From assembly GCA_020435865.1 (NCBI GenBank), contig JAGQYZ010000164.1:1-5761 (forward strand): 5,761 nt of DNA, in the 5' to 3' direction. Shown piece after piece: positions 5,084 through 5,761 of this stretch (its first letter is position 1; every line of letters begins with the position of its first letter). The notes below the pieces were generated by a model, which ran no database searches, was not told where the DNA came from, and saw nothing but the letters and a program-made list of their open reading frames with translations. This DNA is from Aequorivita sp. Its GTDB lineage: Bacteria > Bacteroidota > Bacteroidia > Flavobacteriales > Flavobacteriaceae. Made by a program: the position numbers and the translations under genes.

Positions 5084-5761
5084 TTATTTTTTGCATAATA
5101 GCACCTTCCATGCTTCTTCAATTTTTCCTTCGCACAAAAAATCTTGTGCTTTTTTATGTATTTCTAAAGAATTGCCCTCATCCCGCAACCATTTCAATTC
5201 TTCCGAAGCATTTATAAAGGTATTGATTTCTTCTGAATTTGGAAAATTTTCTATGTTGCCCAACATCCCCAAATCATTTCCTGTCAATACCTTACTGTGA
5301 CGTATTTCTTCGGGAAGCATATCCACACCCATACCTAGTGTTGTTAATGGTTTTGGCACTTCAAAAAGACCTGCCTTGGCACGGCTATACCAATTGCCGC
5401 CAAGACGGGAAACCGTATCTATTTTGAAAGGATCAATAGCGCCGTTTTCATCAAGAATTTCTTCTTTTATATGAAGTTTTACCACTTCACAAATTACCAA
5501 ATTGCCTGAACCACCTTCTGTGCCGAGCGCAACAACTTCGTTTACTTTGCATTCCAATTGCACGGGGGCTTCGGCTACGCGCGGTGGTTTTACCATTTCG
5601 GAAGCCAATTCTGTGAAGCCAGCCTTTTTAAATTCATTTACACCTTTTGCATATTCAGTGGAAGAAAGTGACATTTGCTGCACCATTTCAAAACTCACAA
5701 TGTTTATGCACACTTCGGGCACTTCCAAAACATTTTCATAAGTATGCTTTGTAGTATTATC
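5084..5761 (-). CDS. Flavin reductase family protein (5' end outside window)
   Basis: The frame is open to the right window edge, giving 225 visible C-terminal residues. The family is usually around 290-300 residues long, so roughly the first 70 are missing. The visible part begins DNTTKHTYENV and continues VCINIVSFEMVQQMSLSSTEYAKG (18-41 of the fragment), then PVQLECKVNEVVALG, GNLVICEVVKLHI, IDTVSRLGGNWYSRAK and TGNDLGMLGN. These are conserved in the FMN-binding split-barrel flavin reductase-like family, with DNTTKHT and the 'MSLSS.EY..G.(N/D)EF' block typical. Such proteins bind FMN and reduce flavins or act as related oxidoreductases in the cytoplasm; the substrate here cannot be read from sequence. 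A TTG at 5728 could be mistaken for a start, but the conserved residues continue upstream of it. The C-terminal ~55 residues are a helical extension. The DUF3127 gene follows 30 bp downstream, probably in the same transcript. Confidence 0.92.
   Translation of the reverse strand, partial: DNTTKHTYENVLEVPEVCINIVSFEMVQQMSLSSTEYAKGVNEFKKAGFTELASEMVKPPRVAEAPVQLECKVNEVVALGTEGGSGNLVICEVVKLHIKEEILDENGAIDPFKIDTVSRLGGNWYSRAKAGLFEVPKPLTTLGMGVDMLPEEIRHSKVLTGNDLGMLGNIENFPNSEEINTFINASEELKWLRDEGNSLEIHKKAQDFLCEGKIEEAWKVLLCKK

Noticed and set aside
5726..5728. TTG as the start of the flavin reductase
   Set aside because: The same frame continues to the window edge with family-typical residues (DNTTKHTYENV), so the true start lies outside.

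Overview
The window looks like a chromosomal segment of a flavobacterium (Bacteroidota, Flavobacteriia). The evidence is the low-GC DNA, AT-rich intergenic regions without clear Shine-Dalgarno sequences, a secreted enzyme with a type IX secretion (T9SS) C-terminal sorting domain, and a DUF3127 protein and a short secreted TPR protein of kinds I associate with this phylum. No mobile element, CRISPR array, tRNA or rRNA gene was seen.

Layout, left to right. On the + strand are the 3' end of truB (tRNA pseudouridine-55 synthase, cut by the window edge), a membrane-anchored protein with a TonB-like C-terminal domain, and tag (3-methyladenine DNA glycosylase I). tag converges on a block of minus-strand genes. 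Read in transcription order from the right edge, that block holds a flavin reductase family gene (5' end outside the window), a DUF3127 OB-fold-like gene with an SSB-like acidic tail, a strong intrinsic terminator, aat (leucyl/phenylalanyl-tRNA--protein transferase), a large secreted arginine deiminase-family protein resembling Porphyromonas gingivalis PPAD, and a small secreted TPR-like protein next to tag.

Most of the window is ordinary housekeeping: tRNA modification (TruB), base-excision repair (Tag), N-degron tagging (Aat) and flavin chemistry. The most notable gene is the exported deiminase. It keeps the PPAD catalytic residues and also the paired arginines that PPAD uses to hold a peptide's C-terminal carboxylate, so it may be a peptidylarginine deiminase rather than an agmatine deiminase. 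Next most notable is the DUF3127 protein, whose C-terminus mimics the protein-recruiting tip of SSB. A quieter pattern is a set of degenerate 7-bp tandem repeats lying directly against the start codons of three genes (tag, the deiminase and DUF3127). I found no multi-gene defence or biosynthetic system. The gene-less stretches are all under 300 bp; the longest, 1922-2115, is very AT-rich and shows no convincing element.
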